The notes under the pieces are model-generated. The model was not told where the DNA came from and ran no database searches. It saw nothing but the letters and a program-made list of their open reading frames with translations. Made by a program: the position numbers and the translations under genes. Source: Anaerofilum hominis (GTDB lineage Bacteria; Bacillota; Clostridia; Oscillospirales; Ruminococcaceae). Taken from it: DNA of 64,000 nt. The stretch is taken from contig NZ_JACONZ010000002.1 of assembly GCF_014287275.1 (NCBI RefSeq), positions 682,001 to 746,000 on the forward strand, given 5' to 3'. Positions 58,421 through 64,000 of this stretch are shown here, one piece after another. Each line of letters starts with the position of its first letter. Position 1 is the first letter of the stretch.

Positions 58421-58458
58421 AGCTCCCGGGCGGCCGGACAGCCGCCCGGGAGCTTTTT
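58421..58458 (+). terminator. Terminator of the sugar operon
   Basis: A perfect 14-bp stem (58421-58434 with 58441-58454), six-base loop, TTTTTAT. Confidence 0.9.
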
Positions 58459-58695
58459 ATCTGCGGGGGATTTTCAGCCGGGCGAAAGCGGCGGGGCGGG
58501 GAGAGCAACGCAAAAGCCGGCTCCCGTTGGCTGTTCCGGCGCGGGACAGGGGGGCGGAACCGCGGCTGTTCCGCACGCGGCGGAGGGGGAGAAAAAGGGG
58601 AGCGGTGGTGTCCCTGCGGCGGCGTTTTTGGTGCGTCCTGCTGCGCGACGTCTGCCGGCAGGCGGCGGGACGGGGAGGCCGGAGCCGCCGCAATC

Positions 58696-58725
58696 AAAAA
58701 GCGCACTTCACAGCGTGAAGTGCGC
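58696..58725 (-). terminator. Leftward terminator-like hairpin
   Basis: A perfect 10-bp stem (58701-58710 with 58716-58725) followed on the minus strand by five U. Confidence 0.75.
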
Positions 58726-58787
58726 ACCCCGGCCGCGGGCGCGGCCCAACGGACGGGAAGATCAGAGCCGATGTTTTCCCCGCAGTG

Positions 58788-58811
58788 AAAAAAAGCCGCC
58801 CGCAGGGCGGC
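58788..58811 (-). terminator. Leftward terminator-like hairpin
   Basis: A 7-bp G+C stem (58795-58801 with 58805-58811), three-base loop, seven U on the minus strand. Confidence 0.75.
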
Positions 58812-58896
58812 CCCCAGACCGGGACCCGGCGCAGCGGTCCCGACTAGGAGAGGAAGAATAAGGAGGCGGATGGAGGACGCCTTTGCCCCCGCAGGC

Positions 58897-58936
58897 ATAA
58901 AAAGACGCCGGAGCAAAGTTTACTTTGCTCCGGCGT
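58897..58936 (-). terminator. Terminator of tRNA-Leu
   Basis: A 15-bp stem (58905-58919 with 58922-58936) directly after the tRNA 3-prime end, then CTTTTTAT on the minus strand. Confidence 0.9.
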
Positions 58937-59022
58937 GGTGCCGGTAGCCGGGGTCGAACCGGCACGGTATCGCTACCAACGGATTTTGAGTCCGTCACGT
59001 CTGCCAATTCCATCATACCGGC
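58936..59022 (-). tRNA. tRNA-Leu (anticodon CAA)
   Basis: 87 bases. The acceptor GCCGGTA pairs with TACCGGC, followed by A and an encoded CCA (58936-58938). The D-arm has GGAATTGGCAGAC as in leucine tRNAs; the anticodon arm ACGGA-CTCAAAA-TCCGT gives CAA, reading UUG; a long variable arm (class II) and the T-arm GCCGG-TTCGACC-CCGGC follow. A good promoter and terminator flank it. Confidence 0.95.
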
Positions 59023-59041
59023 ACATTTTTAAGACCATATT

Positions 59042-59070
59042 ATTATATCGGATGTGCGGCGGAAAATCAA
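59042..59070 (-). promoter_or_regulatory. sigma-A promoter of tRNA-Leu
   Basis: On the minus strand TTGATT (59065-59070), 17-base spacer, perfect TATAAT (59042-59047). Confidence 0.8.
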
Positions 59071-59140
59071 GGGTGGGATCAAAAGTCCCGTTTGCCCGCA
59101 GCGCTGCCGGCCCGGATGAGGATGATCTTGCCCCGCTGTA

Positions 59141-59170
59141 TTGAAAAAAAACGCCCGGATATGGTAAAAT
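59141..59170 (+). promoter_or_regulatory. sigma-A promoter of the small lipoprotein gene
   Basis: TTGAAA (59141-59146), 18-base spacer, TAAAAT (59165-59170) preceded by TGG. The leader is about 150 bases. Confidence 0.7.
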
Positions 59171-59323
59171 AACAACTTCTCAGCGGAAGATCAAATTTAA
59201 AATTCAGCACAGTTTTTTCTTTGGGTGAAGCGGGGAGGATAAACCTTTCAAGGAAGCCCGGGAAAAAACTTTTGAATTGCCGGCGGGGCGAAGAAGCGCC
59301 GGCAGGAATGGGAGGATGCCGTC

Positions 59324-59725
59324 ATGAAAAAACAGATCGCATTCGTTTTAGTCCTGGTGCTTGCCCTGTCCGCAGTGGGCTGCGGCAGGCAGGTACAGGC
59401 CGGCGATGTCGCGGGGAAAAGCTATGTCTATGAAAAGGAGGGCTTTGGCGGGGATTTCACCATCACGATCGGGGAGGACGGCTCTTTTCAATATTACGAG
59501 GGGCTTTTGAGCAGTTATATCGGAAACGGGACCTGGCAGCTGGACGAAGACGTTCTGATCCTGACAGAGGATGCGCAGGCGGGACGCGATGCAGTGAACC
59601 GCTTTAAAGTGCGCGGGGGAGCTCTTGTCTTTCAGGAAGAAAACTCCGGCAATTTCCTCTATGTAAAGGTGGCTGACGGGGAACGGTTCGCTGAAACGGA
59701 CGCGCCCGGGCCCGACCGCCCGTAA
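59324..59725 (+). CDS. Small lipoprotein, unknown function
   Basis: 133 residues. A lipoprotein signal with Cys near residue 20 (L-S-A-V-G-C-G-R) and a mature part of alternating strands: G-K-S-Y-V-Y-E-K-E, F-T-I-T-I-G-E-D-G-S-F-Q-Y-Y-E, G-N-G-T-W-Q-L-D-E-D-V-L-I-L-T. This pattern, seen in many clostridial surface lipoproteins, suggests a lipocalin-like barrel. The ATG at 59324 has GGGAGG nine bases upstream. Single-gene unit. Confidence 0.75.
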   Translation: MKKQIAFVLVLVLALSAVGCGRQVQAGDVAGKSYVYEKEGFGGDFTITIGEDGSFQYYEGLLSSYIGNGTWQLDEDVLILTEDAQAGRDAVNRFKVRGGALVFQEENSGNFLYVKVADGERFAETDAPGPDRP

Positions 59726-60006
59726 CGGTCGGCGGCCGGCCGCAAGGCGGGCAAAGGCAGACTGTCTGAAAAGGGCTGCCTCTGGCGCTGTGCGGGCCGT
59801 CTTTTCCTCCCGTTTGACGGCCGCACCGGGAGAAAGGGACAAAGCGGCGCAGAAGACAGGAAAAAGGCGGGCGGCTGCCGCGGCGGCGCGGAACTTTACA
59901 AGTCGGGCGCCGCCGTGATAGGATAGAGCTGGCCGCCGGCGGCGGCGGCCTCCGGCCCGGGAAAGGCCGGGGAGACAATCGGCAATCAGCAAGGGAAAGG
60001 TGCAAG

Positions 60007-61383
60007 TTGGAACAAAAACAGAGTTTCTTTGTAAAGGACAAGCAGTTCTACAGATCGGTGGCGGCCATCGCCATCCCCATCGCGCTGCAGAACATCATCA
60101 GCTTTGGGGTCAACATCATGGACAGCGTCATGCTGGGCAGCCTGGGGGATATCGCCATCTCGGGGGCCTCGCTGGGCGGCCAGCCGTTTTTTATTTTGAT
60201 GATGTTCAGCTTTGGGCTGTCCTCCGGCGGCGGCGTGCTCATCGCCCAGTACTGGGGCAAAAAGGATCTGGACGCGGCGCGGCGGGTGATGAGCATCTCG
60301 ATGCGGCTGGTGCTGATCATCTCGGTCATTTTCACCGCGGTGTCGCTGGCTTTTCCGCGCCAGCTCATGGGGCTGTTCTCCCATGAAGAGGCGGTGGTGG
60401 AGGCCGCCAGCAGCTACCTGTTCGTGCTGGCGTTCAGCTATATCTTTTTCGCGGTGTCCAGCAACTATATCATGAGCCTGCGCGCGGTGGAGCAGGTGAA
60501 GGTATCGGCCGTGATCTACGGCATCTCGTTTTTCGTCAACGTGTTTTTCAACTACTGCTTCATTTTCGGCAAGTTCGGTTTTCCGCGCATGGAGGTCGCA
60601 GGCGCGGCGGTGGGCACGATCTTTGCCCGCGTGTCAGAGTTTATCATGGTGCTGATCTACATGGCGCTTTTTGAAAAACGGGTCAGGTTCAAGCCGCGGC
60701 ACCTGCTGTCCTTTGACCGGGGGCTGCTGCCGGACTACATCCGCCACGCGCTGCCGGTGGTGGGCAACGAGGTGCTGTGGGGGCTGGGCGCAGCGGCGAC
60801 CAATCTGGTGATCGGGCGCATCGGCTCCAGCTTTGTGGCGGCAAACAGCATTGCAAACGTCATGAACCAGCTGTGCGGCGTCTTTATCTTCGGCGTCGCC
60901 AACGCGGCTGCGGTGCTCACCGGCAAGGCCATCGGGCAGGGCAAAAGCGGCCACGCGCAGCAGACGGCCCAGACCCTGTGGGCCATGTCCTTTGGGGTGG
61001 GGGCGTTCAGCTGTCTGGTGCTGCTGGCCCTGCGCGGCCCGGTGATGAAAATTTACAATGTCACGCCGGAAGCGCATGCCGCCGCGACCTCCATCCTCAC
61101 CGTGCTGGCTGTGCTGCAGCTGTGTTTTGCGCCGGACATCACCAATATCGTCGGCATCCTGCGGGGAGGCGGGGACACCCGCACCGCCTTTTTGTTTGAC
61201 TGCGGCGGCCTGTGGCTGATCGGGGTGCCGCTGGGCATCCTCACCGGTCTGGTGCTGCGGCTGCCCGCGCCCATTGTATTCCTGTGCATGAAAATGGATT
61301 CGCCGGTAAAGCTGGTGCTGGGGTCGGTGCGCATGTTTTCGGGCAAGTGGATCCGCAACGTCACGCGGGCGGAAGAGGGCTAG
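60007..61383 (+). CDS. MATE-family efflux transporter
   Basis: 458 residues with twelve hydrophobic helices in two halves, typical of multidrug and toxin extrusion carriers driven by Na+ or H+. Helix 1 has P-I-A-L-Q-N-I-I-S-F-G-V-N-I-M-D; later R-G-G-G-D-T-R-T matches the family G-x-G-x-T/D-x motif near the end. The start is a TTG at 60007 with AAAGGTG upstream. The last helix ends in a K-W-I-R-N-V-T tail. Substrate unknown. Confidence 0.88.
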   Translation: MEQKQSFFVKDKQFYRSVAAIAIPIALQNIISFGVNIMDSVMLGSLGDIAISGASLGGQPFFILMMFSFGLSSGGGVLIAQYWGKKDLDAARRVMSISMRLVLIISVIFTAVSLAFPRQLMGLFSHEEAVVEAASSYLFVLAFSYIFFAVSSNYIMSLRAVEQVKVSAVIYGISFFVNVFFNYCFIFGKFGFPRMEVAGAAVGTIFARVSEFIMVLIYMALFEKRVRFKPRHLLSFDRGLLPDYIRHALPVVGNEVLWGLGAAATNLVIGRIGSSFVAANSIANVMNQLCGVFIFGVANAAAVLTGKAIGQGKSGHAQQTAQTLWAMSFGVGAFSCLVLLALRGPVMKIYNVTPEAHAAATSILTVLAVLQLCFAPDITNIVGILRGGGDTRTAFLFDCGGLWLIGVPLGILTGLVLRLPAPIVFLCMKMDSPVKLVLGSVRMFSGKWIRNVTRAEEG

Positions 61384-61667
61384 CGCGCTGCAGCGCCCTG
61401 CGGCCGGCCTTTGGCCGCGGGGGAAAGGGCGATACAAAACGGCGTGCGGCCGGCGGCGGTTCCCGGCGGCGGTCCCCGGCGTCCGGCTGCCCGCTGCGCG
61501 CGGGCAGGCGCGTTTTGTCCGGCCTTTTTCGTCCGGTTTCAGCAAAAAGAGGATCCTGTGGGGCATCGACGTCTGGGCTGCAGGCGTTTTGCCCCTTTTT
61601 TGAGATGTGGAATCGTGCAGATTGAACAAAAATTTTATTATAAAGGGCTGTATTTTTGCGGAAACTA
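61384..61667. other. Gap before the sigma-70-family gene
   Basis: G+C-rich on the left, A+T-rich on the right where the promoter lies. No gene is visible. Confidence 0.45.
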
Positions 61668-61696
61668 TTGACAATCTGCGGGTCCGCTTCTATACT
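61668..61696 (+). promoter_or_regulatory. Consensus sigma-A promoter of the sigma-70-family gene
   Basis: Perfect TTGACA (61668-61673), 17-base spacer, TATACT (61691-61696). Confidence 0.85.
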
Positions 61697-61742
61697 ATAA
61701 TGGATTGCAGAAAACATCTTGCAGAGGAAAGGCGTCCCCTTT

Positions 61743-62291
61743 ATGTCCGAGCAGAGTGAAGCCGTCCGGGTGCGCAGTGCGCGGGGCGGCGACGAGGCGG
61801 CCCTGGCTGCGCTGATCGCAAAATTCATGCCGGTGATCCGCCGCTTTGCGCGCGCGGCCGTGTGCCCGGGCCTTGATTTTGACGACGCGGTGCAGGAGGG
61901 ATATATCGGCCTTTTCCACGCGGTGAAAAGCTTTGAGGAAGAGGGCGGACAGGCCTCCTTTTCCACTTATGCGACCGTCTGCATCCGCAATGCCGTCGTG
62001 GCGGCCCGGCGCTCGGCCGGACGCAAAAAGCATCAGGCGCTCAGCGGCGCGCTGCCCCTGGACGAGCAGGTGGCCGCGCCCGGGCCCGAAGAGCTCGCCA
62101 TTTTAAAAGAACAGGTTCACGAAGCGGTGAAAAGCATCGATACAGAGCTGTCCAGCTTTGAAAAAAAAGCGCTCATCCTCTCCCTGCGGGGCCAGAGCTA
62201 CACCGAGATCGCAACGGAACTGTCGAAAACACCGAAGGCGGTGGACAACGCCCTCGTGAGAGTGCGCAGAAAACTCAAGAGAACCCCATGA
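61743..62291 (+). CDS. Sigma-70-family RNA polymerase sigma factor
   Basis: 182 residues with region 2 (D-F-D-D-A-V-Q-E-G-Y-I-G-L-F-H-A-V and F-S-T-Y-A-T-V-C-I-R-N) and region 4 (Y-T-E-I-A-T-E-L-S-K-T-P-K-A-V-D-N-A-L-V-R-V-R-R-K). The region 2 wording recalls SigH-type factors rather than classical ECF factors. ATG 61743 is used, with AGAGGAAAGG 10-13 bases before it; a TTG at 61719 lies inside that site. No anti-sigma gene adjoins it. Confidence 0.85.
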   Translation: MSEQSEAVRVRSARGGDEAALAALIAKFMPVIRRFARAAVCPGLDFDDAVQEGYIGLFHAVKSFEEEGGQASFSTYATVCIRNAVVAARRSAGRKKHQALSGALPLDEQVAAPGPEELAILKEQVHEAVKSIDTELSSFEKKALILSLRGQSYTEIATELSKTPKAVDNALVRVRRKLKRTP

Positions 62292-62313
62292 TTCGGTGCT
62301 GCCGGTTCAAAAG

Positions 62314-62329
62314 AGCCGCAAGGCTTTTT
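62314..62329 (+). terminator. Short terminator after the sigma gene
   Basis: AGCC-GCAA-GGCT with a GNRA loop and five T. Only four base pairs, so weak. Confidence 0.5.
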
Positions 62330-62336
62330 GATATAC

Positions 62337-62404
62337 GCCCCATGTAGCTTAAAACAGAGCGTTGGTCCTTACCAAAGGTGTCGGTTTGAATCCTTCCGCG
62401 GGCA
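62337..62404 (+). pseudogene. Decayed tRNA-like sequence upstream of the zinc-ribbon gene
   Basis: 68 bases with tRNA-like order: GCCC...GGGC ends (only four acceptor pairs), a D-arm-like TAGCTTAAAACAGAGC, a TTGGT-CCTT-ACCAA stem in the anticodon position whose loop has four bases instead of seven, and GGTTTGAATCC resembling a T-loop. The T-stem keeps about three pairs. It cannot make a normal tRNA; a relic or a structured leader are both possible. Confidence 0.5.
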
Positions 62405-62431
62405 AAAAACTATGTTAGAGGAGAACTAAGC

Positions 62432-62716
62432 ATGTATCAGGACAAAACATTGGTATGCAAAGATTGCGGCAACGAGTTCGTGTTCACCGCCGGTGAGCAG
62501 GAGTTCTACGCCAGCCGTGGCTTCGAGAACGAGCCGCAGCGCTGCAAGGCCTGCCGCGACGCCCGCAAGAACGGCGGCCGCGGCCAGCGCGAGATGTTCA
62601 CCGCCGTCTGCGCCAGCTGCGGCAAAGAAGCCCGCGTGCCGTTCAAGCCCCGCGAGGATCGTCCCGTCTACTGCAGCGAGTGCTTCGCGCGCATGAAAGA
62701 AGAAGAGAACGGCTGA
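62432..62716 (+). CDS. Zinc-ribbon protein (four CxxC)
   Basis: 94 residues. Two zinc ribbons: C-K-D-C-G-N-E-F with C-K-A-C, and C-A-S-C-G-K-E-A with C-S-E-C, separated by a basic Gly/Arg stretch (K-N-G-G-R-G-Q-R). A small, probably nucleic-acid-binding protein widespread in Gram-positive anaerobes; function not established. GAGGAG site nine bases before the ATG, strong terminator behind. The tRNA-like sequence lies in its leader. Confidence 0.85.
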   Translation: MYQDKTLVCKDCGNEFVFTAGEQEFYASRGFENEPQRCKACRDARKNGGRGQREMFTAVCASCGKEARVPFKPREDRPVYCSECFARMKEEENG

Positions 62717-62744
62717 AGCCCGGTCTCAAAATGATGATTGCGAA

Positions 62745-62778
62745 AACGCGCCTTTCGTGAGAAAGGCGCGTTTTTTTG
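62745..62778 (+). terminator. Terminator of the zinc-ribbon gene
   Basis: A perfect stem of about 12 bp (62745-62756 with 62761-62772), GTGA loop, seven T. Confidence 0.9.
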
Positions 62779-63030
62779 TGTTTCAAACCGGGGTGACAAG
62801 ACAAAGGAAAAAACGCGGCGGGGCGCTGCGGCCCTGAAATTTTAACCTTTGAAACACCTGAAAATCAGGCGGCGGGGCGGCGGTGAAACGGCCTTTGTCT
62901 TGCTTTGCTTCCTCCCCCCGTGTTCCCGATCGGAGAAAGCTGGGGACAGACCTGGCCGTATTTGCGAAAAAACCGCGATCTCAAGCGGAAAACCCACTTT
63001 TTTGCCAGTTCTTTTTTCACAAAGTTCTTC
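62779..63030. other. Gap upstream of the mraZ promoter
   Basis: Becomes A+T-rich towards the promoter. No gene is supported. Confidence 0.45.
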
Positions 63031-63059
63031 TTGCATTCCCACTGGGCATCAAGTATAAT
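63031..63059 (+). promoter_or_regulatory. sigma-A promoter of the mraZ (dcw) operon
   Basis: TTGCAT (63031-63036), 17-base spacer, perfect TATAAT (63054-63059). Confidence 0.85.
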
Positions 63060-63072
63060 AATGCTATATCAG

Positions 63073-63097
63073 TGGGTAAAAGTGGGGAGAAGTGGTG
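63073..63097 (+). promoter_or_regulatory. MraZ-binding repeats
   Basis: TGGGT (63073-63077), TGGGG (63083-63087) and TGGTG (63093-63097) at an exact 10-bp period just downstream of the promoter. This is the known MraZ operator architecture (direct TGGNN repeats, one per DNA turn), so MraZ probably represses its own operon. Confidence 0.85.
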
Positions 63098-63129
63098 AAC
63101 AGTCCTTTTCCCGAAAGGGGGCGGGCGGT

Positions 63130-63549
63130 TTGCTGATCGGCACCTACAGCCAAAAGCTGGACGAAAAGGGCCGGCTCAATTTTCCCGTCCGCTTCCGCGA
63201 CGAGATGGGCGACCAGTTCTATGTCACCTGCTGGCTGGACGAGTGCCTGATCGCTCTGCCCGCCGCAAGGTTCGAGCAGATCTTTGCCCGCCTGACAGAG
63301 AGCGGCATGGTCAAAAACCGCGGCCTGCGCCGGATGCTTTACGCCGGCGCGGTGGAGGCGGTGCCGGACAAGCAGGGGCGCATCCTGCTGCCGCCGCCCC
63401 TGCGCGAGCATGCGGGCCTGGACAAGGAGGTCGTGGTCATCGGCGTGGGCGACTGCGTCGAGCTTTGGGACCCCGCCCGCTGGAAAGCGATGCAGGACAG
63501 CATGCGCAGCGGCGACATGGCCGCAGCCATGGAGGAGCTGGACCTCTGA
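63130..63549 (+). CDS. mraZ: Transcriptional regulator MraZ
   Basis: 139 residues. Two SpoVT/AbrB-like swapped hairpin halves: L-I-G-T-Y-S-Q-K-L-D-E-K-G-R-L-N-F-P near the start and V-P-D-K-Q-G-R-I-L-L-P at about residues 78-88. It forms a ring-shaped oligomer that binds direct repeats upstream of the division and cell-wall operon. The start is a TTG at 63130, placed by the family N-terminus and the AAAGGGGG site. It is followed by rsmH, the canonical dcw order. Confidence 0.93.
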   Translation: MLIGTYSQKLDEKGRLNFPVRFRDEMGDQFYVTCWLDECLIALPAARFEQIFARLTESGMVKNRGLRRMLYAGAVEAVPDKQGRILLPPPLREHAGLDKEVVVIGVGDCVELWDPARWKAMQDSMRSGDMAAAMEELDL

Positions 63550-63584
63550 TGAAAAAGACGCAGGACAGGGAGGGGGACGGGCCA

Positions 63585-64000
63585 ATGGAGTTTTCTCATA
63601 TCCCCATCCTGCTGGACGAGTGCCTGCAGGGGCTGGCCATCCGGCCGGACGGCATCTATCTGGACGGCACCGCCGGCGGCGCCGGGCACTCGCGGGAGAT
63701 CGCCAAGCGCCTGTCGGGCGGCTGGCTCTACGCCATGGACCAGGACCCGGACGCCATCGCGGCCGCCGGCGAGCGGCTGGCCGGCCTGCCTGCCACAGTG
63801 GTGAAAGGCAACTTCCGCAGCGCGAAAGAGCTGCTTGCCGCGCACGGCGTTTCCCGGCTGGATGGGGCCCTGCTGGACCTGGGAGTCTCATCCCACCAGC
63901 TGGACGACCGGGAGCGGGGGTTTTCCTACCTGGGAGACGCGCCCCTGGATATGCGGATGAGCCAGAGCGGTCCCACCGCGGCGGACCTGGTGAACACGCT
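63585..64000 (+). CDS. rsmH: 16S rRNA (cytosine1402-N4)-methyltransferase RsmH, N-terminal part
   Basis: The first 138 codons; the gene runs off the right edge. H-I-P-I-L-L-D-E-C matches the family start H-x-x-V-L-L-x-E, D-G-T-A-G-G-A-G-H-S is the SAM-binding motif, followed by A-M-D-Q-D-P-D-A-I and L-D-L-G-V-S-S-H-Q-L-D. The ATG at 63585 has a GGGAGGGGG site; an ATG at 63549 overlapping the mraZ stop would add 12 residues. Confidence 0.93.
   Translation, partial: MEFSHIPILLDECLQGLAIRPDGIYLDGTAGGAGHSREIAKRLSGGWLYAMDQDPDAIAAAGERLAGLPATVVKGNFRSAKELLAAHGVSRLDGALLDLGVSSHQLDDRERGFSYLGDAPLDMRMSQSGPTAADLVNT

Larger units (their letters stand above)
58335..58895. other. Gap with several terminators, no gene
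   Basis: Contains the sugar-operon terminator and two minus-strand terminator-like hairpins beyond the tRNA. The frames are composition artefacts. Confidence 0.5.

Noticed and set aside
59726..60006. A small gene between the lipoprotein and MATE genes
   Set aside because: Frames are Arg/Gly-rich, lack ribosome sites and show no conservation-like pattern.

Overview
The window looks like a chromosomal segment of a G+C-rich, spore-forming anaerobic clostridium, probably of the Oscillospiraceae type. The evidence is a spoIIID gene, an HPr-like protein that lacks its phosphorylatable His, a glpK/rpoN pair, LivJ- and Rbs-type transporters with clostridial lipoprotein signals, a 4-hydroxybutyryl-CoA dehydratase, and the start of the mraZ-rsmH (dcw) cluster. 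GTG and TTG starts are common. Long antisense reading frames occur because of the base composition and were not annotated.

Layout. 1-5.8 kb: the start of an M20 amidohydrolase, spoIIID, a uridine phosphorylase behind a long untranslated stretch, a HAD phosphatase coupled to asnA, and a D-Ala-D-Ala carboxypeptidase. 5.9-7.15 kb: an A+T-rich island with one membrane-anchored XRE regulator, bounded by 51-bp imperfect inverted repeats. 7.2-9.9 kb: two nucleoside hydrolases divergent from a YeiL-like Crp/Fnr regulator. 10-20.8 kb: housekeeping and envelope genes (acyltransferase, guaB, Kef-type antiporter, LysR, rhomboid-like protein, HPr-like protein, a lipoprotein).

21.5-38.3 kb is the main metabolic block. 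glpK (with a hairpin in its leader) is followed by rpoN and by a PAS-AAA+ activator of sigma-54. Next come a perfect inverted repeat (candidate enhancer) and a near-consensus -24/-12 promoter. Downstream lie a 4-hydroxybutyrate dehydrogenase, a diverged CoA-transferase, a complete LivJHMGF-type ABC importer, a DUF2804 protein, 4-hydroxybutyryl-CoA dehydratase with all four [4Fe-4S] ligands, a NifU-type domain, a small CGGC protein and a canonical AbfT-like 4-hydroxybutyrate CoA-transferase. Read together, this is a self-contained module for importing 4-hydroxybutyrate or a related C4 acid and converting it to crotonyl-CoA, with its own sigma factor and activator. Convergent to it is a two-gene operon encoding a B12-binding/TIM-barrel protein and an opine-dehydrogenase-like protein. 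I know of no described pathway for this pair, and it is the best candidate for unknown chemistry here.

41.4-47.4 kb holds an HD protein, small membrane and secreted proteins, a trigger-factor-like lipoprotein behind six 8-bp tandem repeats, an XRE/DUF6514 pair and an XRE/ECF-sigma/DUF4367 operon. 48-58.3 kb is a LacI-rbsK-rbsD-rbsB-rbsA-rbsC sugar operon extended by ThuA-like, MDR dehydrogenase, TIM-barrel and MFS genes; this suggests a ribose-like or modified sugar rather than ribose alone. 58.9 kb to the end: tRNA-Leu(CAA), a lipoprotein, a MATE exporter, a sigma-70-family factor, a decayed tRNA-like sequence, a zinc-ribbon protein, then mraZ with its operator repeats and the start of rsmH.

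All family assignments rest on reading translated sequence and recalled family motifs; no database search was run.
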